From assembly GCA_031366005.1 (NCBI GenBank), contig JANLZB010000097.1:1-64000 (forward strand): a stretch of DNA of 64,000 nt, read 5' to 3'. Below the pieces are notes generated by a model that saw nothing but the letters and a program-made list of their open reading frames with translations, was not told the DNA's origin and searched no databases. This document shows, piece by piece, positions 52,973 to 60,486 of this stretch (positions are counted from its first letter, which is position 1; every line of letters begins with the position of its first letter). The position numbers were made by a program, and so were the translations under genes. Source of the DNA: JANLUX01 sp031366005. GTDB lineage: Bacteria > Bacteroidota > Bacteroidia > AKYH767-A > OLB10.

Positions 52973-54120
52973 TGCAGTAGCCTCTCTACCGTTTCATCAA
53001 ACTCTTTCTTATAAATTTCAAAATCGTTTCCCGTTGCAGGACCAGAAAAACCTGCATGCACTTTAACTACTTCACCTTTTCTGTTTAAAAATATGGTGGT
53101 AGGATAAGAAATAAAATTCGTGATGCCAGGTAATGCATTCACTACAGCGTCTTTTCCGGTTGAGCCAGCAATTAAAAGAGGATAGGGTATTTGATATCGC
53201 TGTTGCAATCGTTTAAGGTTTGCTGATGCTTTTTTAAAATCATTTGTTTTCTCAAATGCGAGACCAATTATCTCCAGATTTTCTTTATGATGTTTGTTAT
53301 AATAATCAACAAAATATTTGGTTTCATCTAAACAATTCGGACACCACGAACCCATTATCTGCAATAGCACAACTTTATTTTTAAAACGCTTATCACTTAA
53401 TGAAATTAAATTGCTATCCGCATCAGGAAAAGTAAATTGTAAAGGCTTGTTTACCGAAGTGATTTTATTTGCATCCGGCAATTCAATTTTATTATTTCGC
53501 TTTGCCCACCAGTTTGATTTATTATGATTGCCTGACCAGAAAGTTCCCTGCATCATATCACCAGTAATAATTCCCTTGTACAACCAACAATGCGAACCAT
53601 CAAATGTGCTAAGCCATAATGTATCTCCATTTACAATTCCAGAGAGATAACGGTGATCGCCCGATTCAGAAAGAAATGTTCCATTTACAGTCTGTTCTTT
53701 TTGTGTGAACACACCAATGGCAAGTGATGAATCTAGTGTGCCCGCATCAAGATAAGTTTCCCATCTGCCAGCAACGTTTTCATGGTTTGTTGTGGTCGGA
53801 ATAAATCGTAAAACATTTCCGTATCTGGCATTAAAAATAATTCTCGGGACTTCTTTGCGTGCATAGTTGATCCATACACCCTGCATTTTTTTCCCTTCAA
53901 TCTTTAACCTGAACTCCGAATCAAACACAGGTAAGCGTACAAACATCGAATCATCTTTAATGGTGATTTCATCACAACGTATGTGTTCATCACCATTAAT
54001 AATTTCCATCACATATTTTCCCTGTTGTTGCTTCATTTCAAAATTGAACGGAAGAGACGCATCAGGCAACGTTAATGTTGCACGCCAGATGCCAAGCAGT
54101 ATTTGAATGGAAGCAATCAT
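52969..54120 (-). CDS. TlpA/ResA-like thioredoxin-fold protein
   Basis: 383 residues. The C-terminal domain (about 225-383) is an AhpC/TSA-like thioredoxin fold with the redox pair C260-P-N-C263 (MGSWCPNCLDETKYF). The N-terminal 220 residues form a beta-rich domain like those of Bacteroidota TlpA-family disulfide reductases. The segment 1-15 is hydrophobic but short for a signal; export is likely. Probably reduces envelope disulfides. Confidence 0.85.
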   Translation of the reverse strand: MIASIQILLGIWRATLTLPDASLPFNFEMKQQQGKYVMEIINGDEHIRCDEITIKDDSMFVRLPVFDSEFRLKIEGKKMQGVWINYARKEVPRIIFNARYGNVLRFIPTTTNHENVAGRWETYLDAGTLDSSLAIGVFTQKEQTVNGTFLSESGDHRYLSGIVNGDTLWLSTFDGSHCWLYKGIITGDMMQGTFWSGNHNKSNWWAKRNNKIELPDANKITSVNKPLQFTFPDADSNLISLSDKRFKNKVVLLQIMGSWCPNCLDETKYFVDYYNKHHKENLEIIGLAFEKTNDFKKASANLKRLQQRYQIPYPLLIAGSTGKDAVVNALPGITNFISYPTTIFLNRKGEVVKVHAGFSGPATGNDFEIYKKEFDETVERLLH

Positions 54121-54142
54121 CAGTTTATGTAGATAAAGAAAA

Positions 54143-54736
54143 TCATTTTATAAATTTTGCTACAATGGTATAATTTGTTTTTCGTGCCAGCATTACTTCC
54201 TGCGATCCGTTAATTGTAAATCCTTTATCAGCCGTGTAGGTATAATTGTTTTTGGAATGATAATAACTGTTGGAAGTTTCTTTGTCAACATGTAATCTCT
54301 TCACCTGATTATTTTCAAAGCTGATTAGTAATTGACGCACCGGTAATGAAGGTTCGCGTGCAATATATTTAACTCTCATTTCTCCCGCTGCAAAAGTTGT
54401 ATCAGTAAAATAAGAATGATACCATGAAGGCTTATTAATATCGCAATCGGAAAATGGTTTTAATTCACTTTGCCAATTAATAGTATTAAAAGTTTTTTCT
54501 TCTGTCTTGTTGTCTTTTGAAATCTGTTTTTGAAGTTTTGTTTGTTGTTTGTTTAATACCTCAACCTGTTCTGAAAAATATTTATTCAGATCGAAATAAG
54601 GTTTTGTTTCTTGTTCATGCTCCGTTTTATTATTGCAACCTGCAAGAACGAGAAAGCATAAGAGTAAAATTTTATTATTGCAAACACGCAATGACGAAAA
54701 AAAATATTTTGATTTAATGTGTTGAAAACAATTCAT
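54143..54736 (-). CDS. Putative lipoprotein of unknown function
   Basis: 197 residues from ATG 54736, 7 nt after the stop of the GT-C/TPR gene; an upstream ATG at 54766 would overlap that gene. Hydrophobic core and lipobox LVLAGC give a lipoprotein. A charged coiled segment (QVEVLNKQQTKLQKQISKDNK) precedes a beta-rich C-terminal domain. No family recognised. It is probably in one transcript with its neighbours on both sides. Confidence 0.7.
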   Translation of the reverse strand: MNCFQHIKSKYFFSSLRVCNNKILLLCFLVLAGCNNKTEHEQETKPYFDLNKYFSEQVEVLNKQQTKLQKQISKDNKTEEKTFNTINWQSELKPFSDCDINKPSWYHSYFTDTTFAAGEMRVKYIAREPSLPVRQLLISFENNQVKRLHVDKETSNSYYHSKNNYTYTADKGFTINGSQEVMLARKTNYTIVAKFIK

Positions 54737-54743
54737 ATTCACG

Positions 54744-56870
54744 TTATATCTGTGCACCCATGGCACGTGCCTGGTTGAAATATTGATTTGCTTTTATAGT
54801 GTCGCCCAGCACACGATAGGTGATGCCGAGATTTATAACAGCTTTAACATTTGAAGGATCTAACTGCACAGCTTTTTCATAATAAATTTTTGCACTGTCA
54901 CTCACTTTCATTGCTCCATAACAGTTACCAATGTTATTGTAAGCATCACCATAATCCGGTTCTATAGAAATTGCTTTGTGATATTTTTCCAATGCAGTTC
55001 TGAAATCCCCTGCTTTGGCATAAGTGTTTCCCATGTTATAATAAGCTTTACTAAAATCGGGCTTTATCTCTATGGCTTTATTAAGTGCTTTGAGAGCTTC
55101 CTCAATTTTTCCTGCGTCAGTATAATGCAATCCTAAGTTATTATAAGCTTCAGATGATTTTGGATCTAACTCCGTTGCTTTAGTAAGATCAGCAATGGCT
55201 TTGTCGTATTTTCCTGAAGCGCCATAAGCAAGTCCGGATGCTATGTATGCTTCTGCTGTTCTAAACGGACGATAAGATCGTGCTTTCTCAAAGCAACGTA
55301 TAGCATTAGCGGCATCTTTTTTTTCCTTGTAAGCAACTCCTAAATGATACCATGCATCAGCATATTCAGGAATGAGCGCAACTCCCTGCTCTAATTCATT
55401 TATTGCTGACTGCAGTAAATTCTGTTTTTTGTTTTCATCTTTTTCTTTGAGTGCTTGTTCAACCAGGATGGCGCTGCCGTAGGCATAATGTATGCGTGCG
55501 CTGTTAGGAGAAGTCTTTACATCTTTTGAAAGCAAAGTCAGATTATCTTTCCAATCCATATTACGGGCAAAGGTGCGGATGCTGAACAGTGCACACACAA
55601 TAAGTATAGTAAGCGCAACAGGTTGTGCTGTCAAGCTTTTTTGAAATGAAATATTTGCGGATAACTTTTTTGGTTTGAAAATTTGATATAAAAATGAAAT
55701 AATCCCAATACAAAAACCCAGCGAAGGCATATATAAAAAACGTTCAGCCAGGGTTGCTTCAATCAGAAAAAAAATATTTGATACCAATGACATTGTGATT
55801 ATAAAAAAAATAATTCCAAACGCAACAGGATTTTTTTTATTGAAATTGCGAATAGCATAATAAATCAGGAAAAGGTATATCAACAGCGGTAATAAAGACT
55901 GTAAACTTGCTATTGAAACAACGGGAATAGTATTATAGGAATAATCAAAAACTAAATAAACAGGTGCAATTAACAACAACAAATATTTTCCCATTATATA
56001 AACTGCGGTTGCAAAACGTTGAATTGAATCACTTGCTCCCAACAGTGAATTATTAATGAGTTGCAATTGATAGTTGCCGGTAACAGTTTTTAAAACCGAA
56101 TAACGGATAATCATAAATAATACAACCACTCCTGCGTATAACAAACTCCATTTAATAATTTCATTTCTTTTCTTTTCTGTAAAAAACAAAAGTAATAATG
56201 GAAAAACCGCTATCAATGTAATCGCACTTTCTTTGGATAGCAATGCAAAAAAATAACAAACAATACTCTTAATAATATTTTGTGTTCCGGATTGCCGCGC
56301 ATGAATGAGTAAAAAATAAAATGCTGCAACAGAAAAAATAAAACATAAAATTTCATCACGGCTTTTAATATTTGCAACCACCTCCGTATGGATGGGGTGA
56401 ACAATAAAAAGTACGGTGGCAATAAATGGAAGCCATGGAGGCTGATTGTTAAACAACGCACTTAAAAAGTAGAATAACAAAAATCCTGTAAGTGCATACA
56501 ACAAAACATTAATCAAGTGACCTAACCAGGGTTGATGAGGGGCAATCTGCCACTCAGTTGCAAACATTACAAGTGATAAGGGACGGTATAAACCTTCTTT
56601 GCGATCCCAGAAACCCTTCCGGTAAGGTGTAGTTAATATTTCAGGAATGGCAGAAATTCCCTTGGTTGTAATTTTATTGTTTTCAATTACAGTACCATCA
56701 TCAACAGTGTAATGATGATTAAGTGTGTTTGCATACAACAGAAAAGCAATGGCAGCACAAACAAACGCAATCATTCTTTTTTGTTTCCTAAAATCAATAA
56801 CAGGAACTCGTATGGTTTCAGTAGTTACTTGTTGTACCGGCTTCTTATTCGAATGGGTGCGTTTCATCAA
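54744..56870 (-). CDS. TMTC-like GT-C membrane protein with TPR repeats
   Basis: 708 residues. About ten membrane spans (about 32-450) carry the GT-C features NHHYTVDDGTVIENN in the first external loop (acidic pair) and HPIHTEVVANIKSRDE, the signature shared with eukaryotic TMTC O-mannosyltransferases. The C-terminal 240 residues hold six to seven TPRs (AYNNLGLHYTDAGKIEEALKAL). It may be a lipid-phosphate-sugar dependent glycosyltransferase of secreted proteins. Function is by family resemblance only. Confidence 0.85.
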   Translation of the reverse strand: MMKRTHSNKKPVQQVTTETIRVPVIDFRKQKRMIAFVCAAIAFLLYANTLNHHYTVDDGTVIENNKITTKGISAIPEILTTPYRKGFWDRKEGLYRPLSLVMFATEWQIAPHQPWLGHLINVLLYALTGFLLFYFLSALFNNQPPWLPFIATVLFIVHPIHTEVVANIKSRDEILCFIFSVAAFYFLLIHARQSGTQNIIKSIVCYFFALLSKESAITLIAVFPLLLLFFTEKKRNEIIKWSLLYAGVVVLFMIIRYSVLKTVTGNYQLQLINNSLLGASDSIQRFATAVYIMGKYLLLLIAPVYLVFDYSYNTIPVVSIASLQSLLPLLIYLFLIYYAIRNFNKKNPVAFGIIFFIITMSLVSNIFFLIEATLAERFLYMPSLGFCIGIISFLYQIFKPKKLSANISFQKSLTAQPVALTILIVCALFSIRTFARNMDWKDNLTLLSKDVKTSPNSARIHYAYGSAILVEQALKEKDENKKQNLLQSAINELEQGVALIPEYADAWYHLGVAYKEKKDAANAIRCFEKARSYRPFRTAEAYIASGLAYGASGKYDKAIADLTKATELDPKSSEAYNNLGLHYTDAGKIEEALKALNKAIEIKPDFSKAYYNMGNTYAKAGDFRTALEKYHKAISIEPDYGDAYNNIGNCYGAMKVSDSAKIYYEKAVQLDPSNVKAVINLGITYRVLGDTIKANQYFNQARAMGAQI

Positions 56871-56874
56871 GGGG

Positions 56875-56882
56875 CAAAAATA
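56875..56882 (-). promoter_or_regulatory. -7 box just upstream of the TMTC-like gene
   Basis: TATTTTTG followed by CCCC on the minus strand, ending 4 nt before the ATG. If used, the transcript would be nearly leaderless. Confidence 0.35.
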
Positions 56883-56981
56883 ACCTGTTAGGATGAATGG
56901 TTAATAAATTGCAGGTTAGATAGAGTCACTATTCTATAGCAAGCGAGTCATAAATTGACTTAAAAACTTTGTTCCATGAAC

Positions 56982-57152
56982 TTATTTTCGCAACCTTTTA
57001 TTATTGGCAATATGTTGCTCTAAGGATTTAGTCTGCTCTATAATCCATTCCACAGCTTTGTTAAGTGGCATGTCTTTAATCTGCAGAAAAGCTTTTTCTT
57101 TCCAATCCCACACTTCTAATTGTGATTTTGATTCTTTATTGTTAGTTGCCAT
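56982..57152 (-). CDS. Small partner protein of the PIN gene, possible antitoxin
   Basis: 56 residues, starting MATNNKESKSQLEVWDWKEK and ending IANNKRLRK. Its ATG lies 11 nt inside the end of the PIN gene, so the two are translationally coupled. Size, charge and coupling fit an antitoxin, but no DNA-binding fold is evident and the order (toxin first) is the reverse of the usual. Confidence 0.55.
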   Translation of the reverse strand: MATNNKESKSQLEVWDWKEKAFLQIKDMPLNKAVEWIIEQTKSLEQHIANNKRLRK

Positions 57153-57636
57153 AATCTATAAGTTCAATAGGAGTAATAATTCTGATTGGATGAAAATAAT
57201 TATTTTCTGAATTTACAATCATTATTTTTTTTTCTCTGTTTACATTGGCTAAATGTCTGTAATTCCAGCTTACCAGATAATCAATGTAATGCGTGACAGA
57301 AGCGGCAATATGGAGTGCATCAAATGTTTTTTTTATAGGAATTATTTCTCTGTTAATATATAATTGTGCAAGGTAAGTTATTTCTTCTATGTTATTCAAT
57401 GGTAAATTTTCGATAAAATAAACATCAATTACTTTTAATAGTTCTTGTCTTTTATTTAAATCTTCAGTTTGGTTGATTTCCTGCAAAACAAAGTTGGAAA
57501 TAAATGTTTGATAGACTCCTGTTTTAACAAAGTTGTTAAAAAAATCCACAGTTATTTCTTTTTTTTCAGGGGTGTCATCTGCAAAAAGAAAATTGATAAC
57601 CGAAGTATCCAAATATATTTTTGGTTTTACTTTCAT
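57142..57636 (-). CDS. PIN-domain protein, probable VapC-like toxin RNase
   Basis: 164 residues. PIN acidic residues are visible: D10 (YLDTSVINFLF), E53 (VLQEINQ) and D106 (TFDALHIA), then DYLVSWNYRHL. VapC-like PIN proteins cleave tRNA or rRNA; here it is inferred from the fold and the small coupled ORF downstream. A clear promoter precedes it. Confidence 0.85.
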   Translation of the reverse strand: MKVKPKIYLDTSVINFLFADDTPEKKEITVDFFNNFVKTGVYQTFISNFVLQEINQTEDLNKRQELLKVIDVYFIENLPLNNIEEITYLAQLYINREIIPIKKTFDALHIAASVTHYIDYLVSWNYRHLANVNREKKIMIVNSENNYFHPIRIITPIELIDYGN

Positions 57637-57640
57637 TATA

Positions 57641-57668
57641 CAAAATTACGACTTTGAACTAAAGGCAA
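57641..57668 (-). promoter_or_regulatory. Promoter of the PIN gene
   Basis: On the minus strand TTG (57666-57668), 17-nt spacer, TAATTTTG (57641-57648), 5 nt before the ATG at 57636. Confidence 0.5.
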
Positions 57669-57726
57669 TAAAATCACAGAATGAGCCAATTCATATAACC
57701 TATTATAGAAAATTCATAATGGACAA

Positions 57727-57757
57727 TTTGCTCCTATTCTAATCTGTTATAATTTTG
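57727..57757 (+). promoter_or_regulatory. Promoter of the NADP oxidoreductase gene
   Basis: TTTG (57727-57730), 19-nt spacer, TAATTTTG (57750-57757): both elements match the Bacteroidota consensus at ideal spacing. 32 nt before the ATG. Confidence 0.6.
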
Positions 57758-57788
57758 TCAAGACTAAAAATTAATCACAGATAGCACA

Positions 57789-58433
57789 ATGAAAATAGCA
57801 GTTCTTGGTACGGGCGTGGTGGGTAATACCATCGGATCAAAATTAATACGGTTAAATCATAAGGTAATGATGGGATCACGTACAGCAGATAATGAAAAAG
57901 CGAAAGCATGGGTTGAGTTAAACGGAACAAACGCATCACAAGGAACATTTAACAATGCAGCAGAGTTTGCTGACATTATTTTTTTGTGTACCAAAGGTGA
58001 AGTTACATTGGAGGTATTAAAAATGATTGATGTAAATGCATTTAAAAATAAAACGGTTATTGATGTTAGTAATCCATTGGATTTTTCGAGAGGAATGCCG
58101 CCTTCATTAATTATCTCCAATACCAATTCTCTTGGTGAAGAAATTCAAAAACTTTTACCTGATGCGTATGTTGTTAAATCACTCAACATTGTTAATTGCG
58201 AAGTGATGGTAAACCCAAAAAAAACCAATGGTGACCCTACCATGTTTATGTGCGGTAATGATAATGATGCAAAGTTATTGGTGAAAAAACTTCTCGAGGA
58301 TTTTGGATGGAATGATATAATTGATTTGGGAGATATTACCGGAGCAAGAGCAATGGAAATGATATTGCCAATCTGGTTACGAACTTACATGGCTACACAG
58401 AACGCATATATTGGATTTAAAATTCTGAGATAA
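57789..58433 (+). CDS. F420/NADP-reductase-like oxidoreductase
   Basis: 214 residues, N-terminal Rossmann fold with GTGVVGNTIGSKLIRLNH and a MGSRT loop that suits NADP(H). It belongs to the NADPH-dependent F420 reductase-like / NADP oxidoreductase family (VIDVSNPLDFSRGMPPS, VKSLNIVNCEVM). Bacteroidota lack F420, so the partner is unknown. It converges on the cyclase gene with 2 bp between ends. Confidence 0.85.
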   Translation: MKIAVLGTGVVGNTIGSKLIRLNHKVMMGSRTADNEKAKAWVELNGTNASQGTFNNAAEFADIIFLCTKGEVTLEVLKMIDVNAFKNKTVIDVSNPLDFSRGMPPSLIISNTNSLGEEIQKLLPDAYVVKSLNIVNCEVMVNPKKTNGDPTMFMCGNDNDAKLLVKKLLEDFGWNDIIDLGDITGARAMEMILPIWLRTYMATQNAYIGFKILR

Positions 58434-58435
58434 AT

Positions 58436-60406
58436 TCAATTTTGTTCAAAGTTGATGGATTCAACCACTTCATTATCCATAAGAGGCCTTTCAACAAAAA
58501 ACATATCAATCTCTCCCTTGTTTTTAGCTTTTACTTTTCCTCTGTGTACACATAAGAATTTATCTTTCACTAATTCATAGGTGGTTCCGCTGATATTTAC
58601 CCTCCCAATTTCTCCTGAAGATTCCATTCTTGACGCGGTATTAACAGTGTCGCCCCAGATATCATAAGCGAATTTTTTAATACCAACAATTCCCGCTACC
58701 ACCGGGCCTGTATGAATACCTAAACGTAATTCAAAAAAAGGTTGTTTTTTTTCTATTCTTTCCTGTTTGTTTTTTTCAATGAACTGTGTCATTTCTAATC
58801 CCGCTCTAATAATGTCTTCCGGATGTGTATTGTTAGCAACTGGCAACCCTCCTGCGCACATGTATGCATCGCCAATCGTTTTAATTTTTTCAATACCATG
58901 CCTGGTGATAATTTTATCAAACTCGCTATAACAATAATTAATTTCCTGCACTAATTCTTCAGGAGTTAACAGTTCGCTTGCCTGAGTAAAATTTTTAAAA
59001 TCGGTAAATAACACACTTACCAGTTCATAGCTCTTGGCTTTAGCGGTTCCTGTTGCCTTAAGTTCTTCTGCGGTTTCTTCCGGTAGAATATTCAACAGCA
59101 ATTCATCACTTCTTTTTTTCTCTTTTGAAATTCGGTTGCGCTGCATAAAAAATACACCAGCAAATAATAATACAACTGCAAATCCACCCATGAAGCCATT
59201 GCGCACAAGCTTTTGACGTTTGATTTCCTGTTCTTTTATTTTTCTGTCTTTTGTAAGGAGATCAACCTGTGCTTGTTTTTTATCAATTTCAAAATTGAAC
59301 AACAGATTTGTTAATTTCTTATCTGTATCAACATCATAAAGCGTGTCTTTAATTCCTATCAGCAATGTCTGATATTTAAAAGCATTATCATAATCATGTA
59401 ATTTAGAATATGAATTTGCCAGCCCCTCATAAATTTCCTTCTTTTCATTATTAGCAGCTATTTCCATCGCCAGCTTTAACCCCTCCTTATAAGTTTCTAT
59501 AGCTTGTTGAAATTCATTTTGCTTACCATAAGTTTCAGCCAGGCCTATGAGTGCTATGGTCATATCGAGTTTTGAATCTAACTTTTTTGCTTTTTCATAA
59601 GCAAGATTGTGATATTCAATTGCTTTTTGATACTCACCTCTTTTATGATAAACATCGCCTATATCATTTAAAATGTAAGGTGTATATTCTGAGTTATCAC
59701 CATAAGCTTTATACGATCTTAAAAAATATTTCAAGGCTGTTGAATCATCACCACGCTTAAAATAAATTTCTCCTGTATTTGCTGTCACTGTGCCAATGGC
59801 ATCCTTATCGTTAAAGGCTTCGCATAAGGGCAATGCTCTCATGTAATTCTGAATTGCCTTATCATAGTTCTGGGATTTGTTATCGTACACGGCTCCCATA
59901 TTAATGAGCGCAGTAACAATCCGTAAAGTATCATTAATCAATTCAGCTACTTTGAGTGCTTTTAAATGCGACTCGAGTGCTTTGGCATCTTCACCCTGTA
60001 CTTCATAGATAGCTCCTATGTTGCTATACATATTTGCTACACCTGCTTTATCATTTATTTTGCTGTAAACCGCTTGTGCCTGCTGCCAGCTTTGCAATGC
60101 ATCAATATATTTTGATTGGTTGAAATTAGCTATGCCAATGTTCTTTAAAGCTAAAGCCGTTCCTTTGTCAAAATTTATTTTTTCAGAAATATCTTTTGCC
60201 TGTAATGCATACTTTACAGTCTCCAGCGGGTCAGAGCTCAGGTAATATTTACTTAGCGCAAGCAGCGTGTTAACTTTTACTGTATCAATTCCCGGTAAAG
60301 CCAAAGTGTTTTTTAAGCTGTCAATATTCACTCCGCAAAGACATAACTTCCACATTAAAGTGGAAGTGAAAAATGAACAGAGAAATTTACGTGTACTCAT
60401 AAACAA
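58436..60406 (-). CDS. TPR-containing class III adenylate cyclase
   Basis: 656 residues. An N-terminal export segment is followed by seven or so TPRs (about 50-350), a helical stalk, one span (about 402-420) and a cytoplasmic cyclase domain (about 460-640). Metal aspartates sit in VLFTDFKNF and TIGDAYM; the adenine-selecting Lys (EKIKTIGD) and Asp (YDIWGDTVNTASRMES) favour ATP over GTP, and the transition-state Asn/Arg are in NTASR. It makes cAMP in response to an unknown periplasmic signal. The architecture parallels the TPR-histidine kinase at 7745. Confidence 0.92.
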   Translation of the reverse strand: MFMSTRKFLCSFFTSTLMWKLCLCGVNIDSLKNTLALPGIDTVKVNTLLALSKYYLSSDPLETVKYALQAKDISEKINFDKGTALALKNIGIANFNQSKYIDALQSWQQAQAVYSKINDKAGVANMYSNIGAIYEVQGEDAKALESHLKALKVAELINDTLRIVTALINMGAVYDNKSQNYDKAIQNYMRALPLCEAFNDKDAIGTVTANTGEIYFKRGDDSTALKYFLRSYKAYGDNSEYTPYILNDIGDVYHKRGEYQKAIEYHNLAYEKAKKLDSKLDMTIALIGLAETYGKQNEFQQAIETYKEGLKLAMEIAANNEKKEIYEGLANSYSKLHDYDNAFKYQTLLIGIKDTLYDVDTDKKLTNLLFNFEIDKKQAQVDLLTKDRKIKEQEIKRQKLVRNGFMGGFAVVLLFAGVFFMQRNRISKEKKRSDELLLNILPEETAEELKATGTAKAKSYELVSVLFTDFKNFTQASELLTPEELVQEINYCYSEFDKIITRHGIEKIKTIGDAYMCAGGLPVANNTHPEDIIRAGLEMTQFIEKNKQERIEKKQPFFELRLGIHTGPVVAGIVGIKKFAYDIWGDTVNTASRMESSGEIGRVNISGTTYELVKDKFLCVHRGKVKAKNKGEIDMFFVERPLMDNEVVESINFEQN

Positions 60407-60424
60407 TTGATAACACCTACCTAC

Positions 60425-60471
60425 AAATCTATTATTGTAATTGAAGTATTATCAATTACAATAATAGATTT
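60425..60471 (-). terminator. Long hairpin after the MBG adhesin gene
   Basis: A perfect 20-bp inverted repeat (60425-60444 and 60452-60471, 7-nt loop) begins 15 nt past the adhesin stop on the minus strand and precedes the cyclase start. A U run follows it only on the plus strand, so it is a terminator candidate by position rather than by sequence. Confidence 0.5.
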
Positions 60472-60486
60472 TTTAACAAAGCAGTT

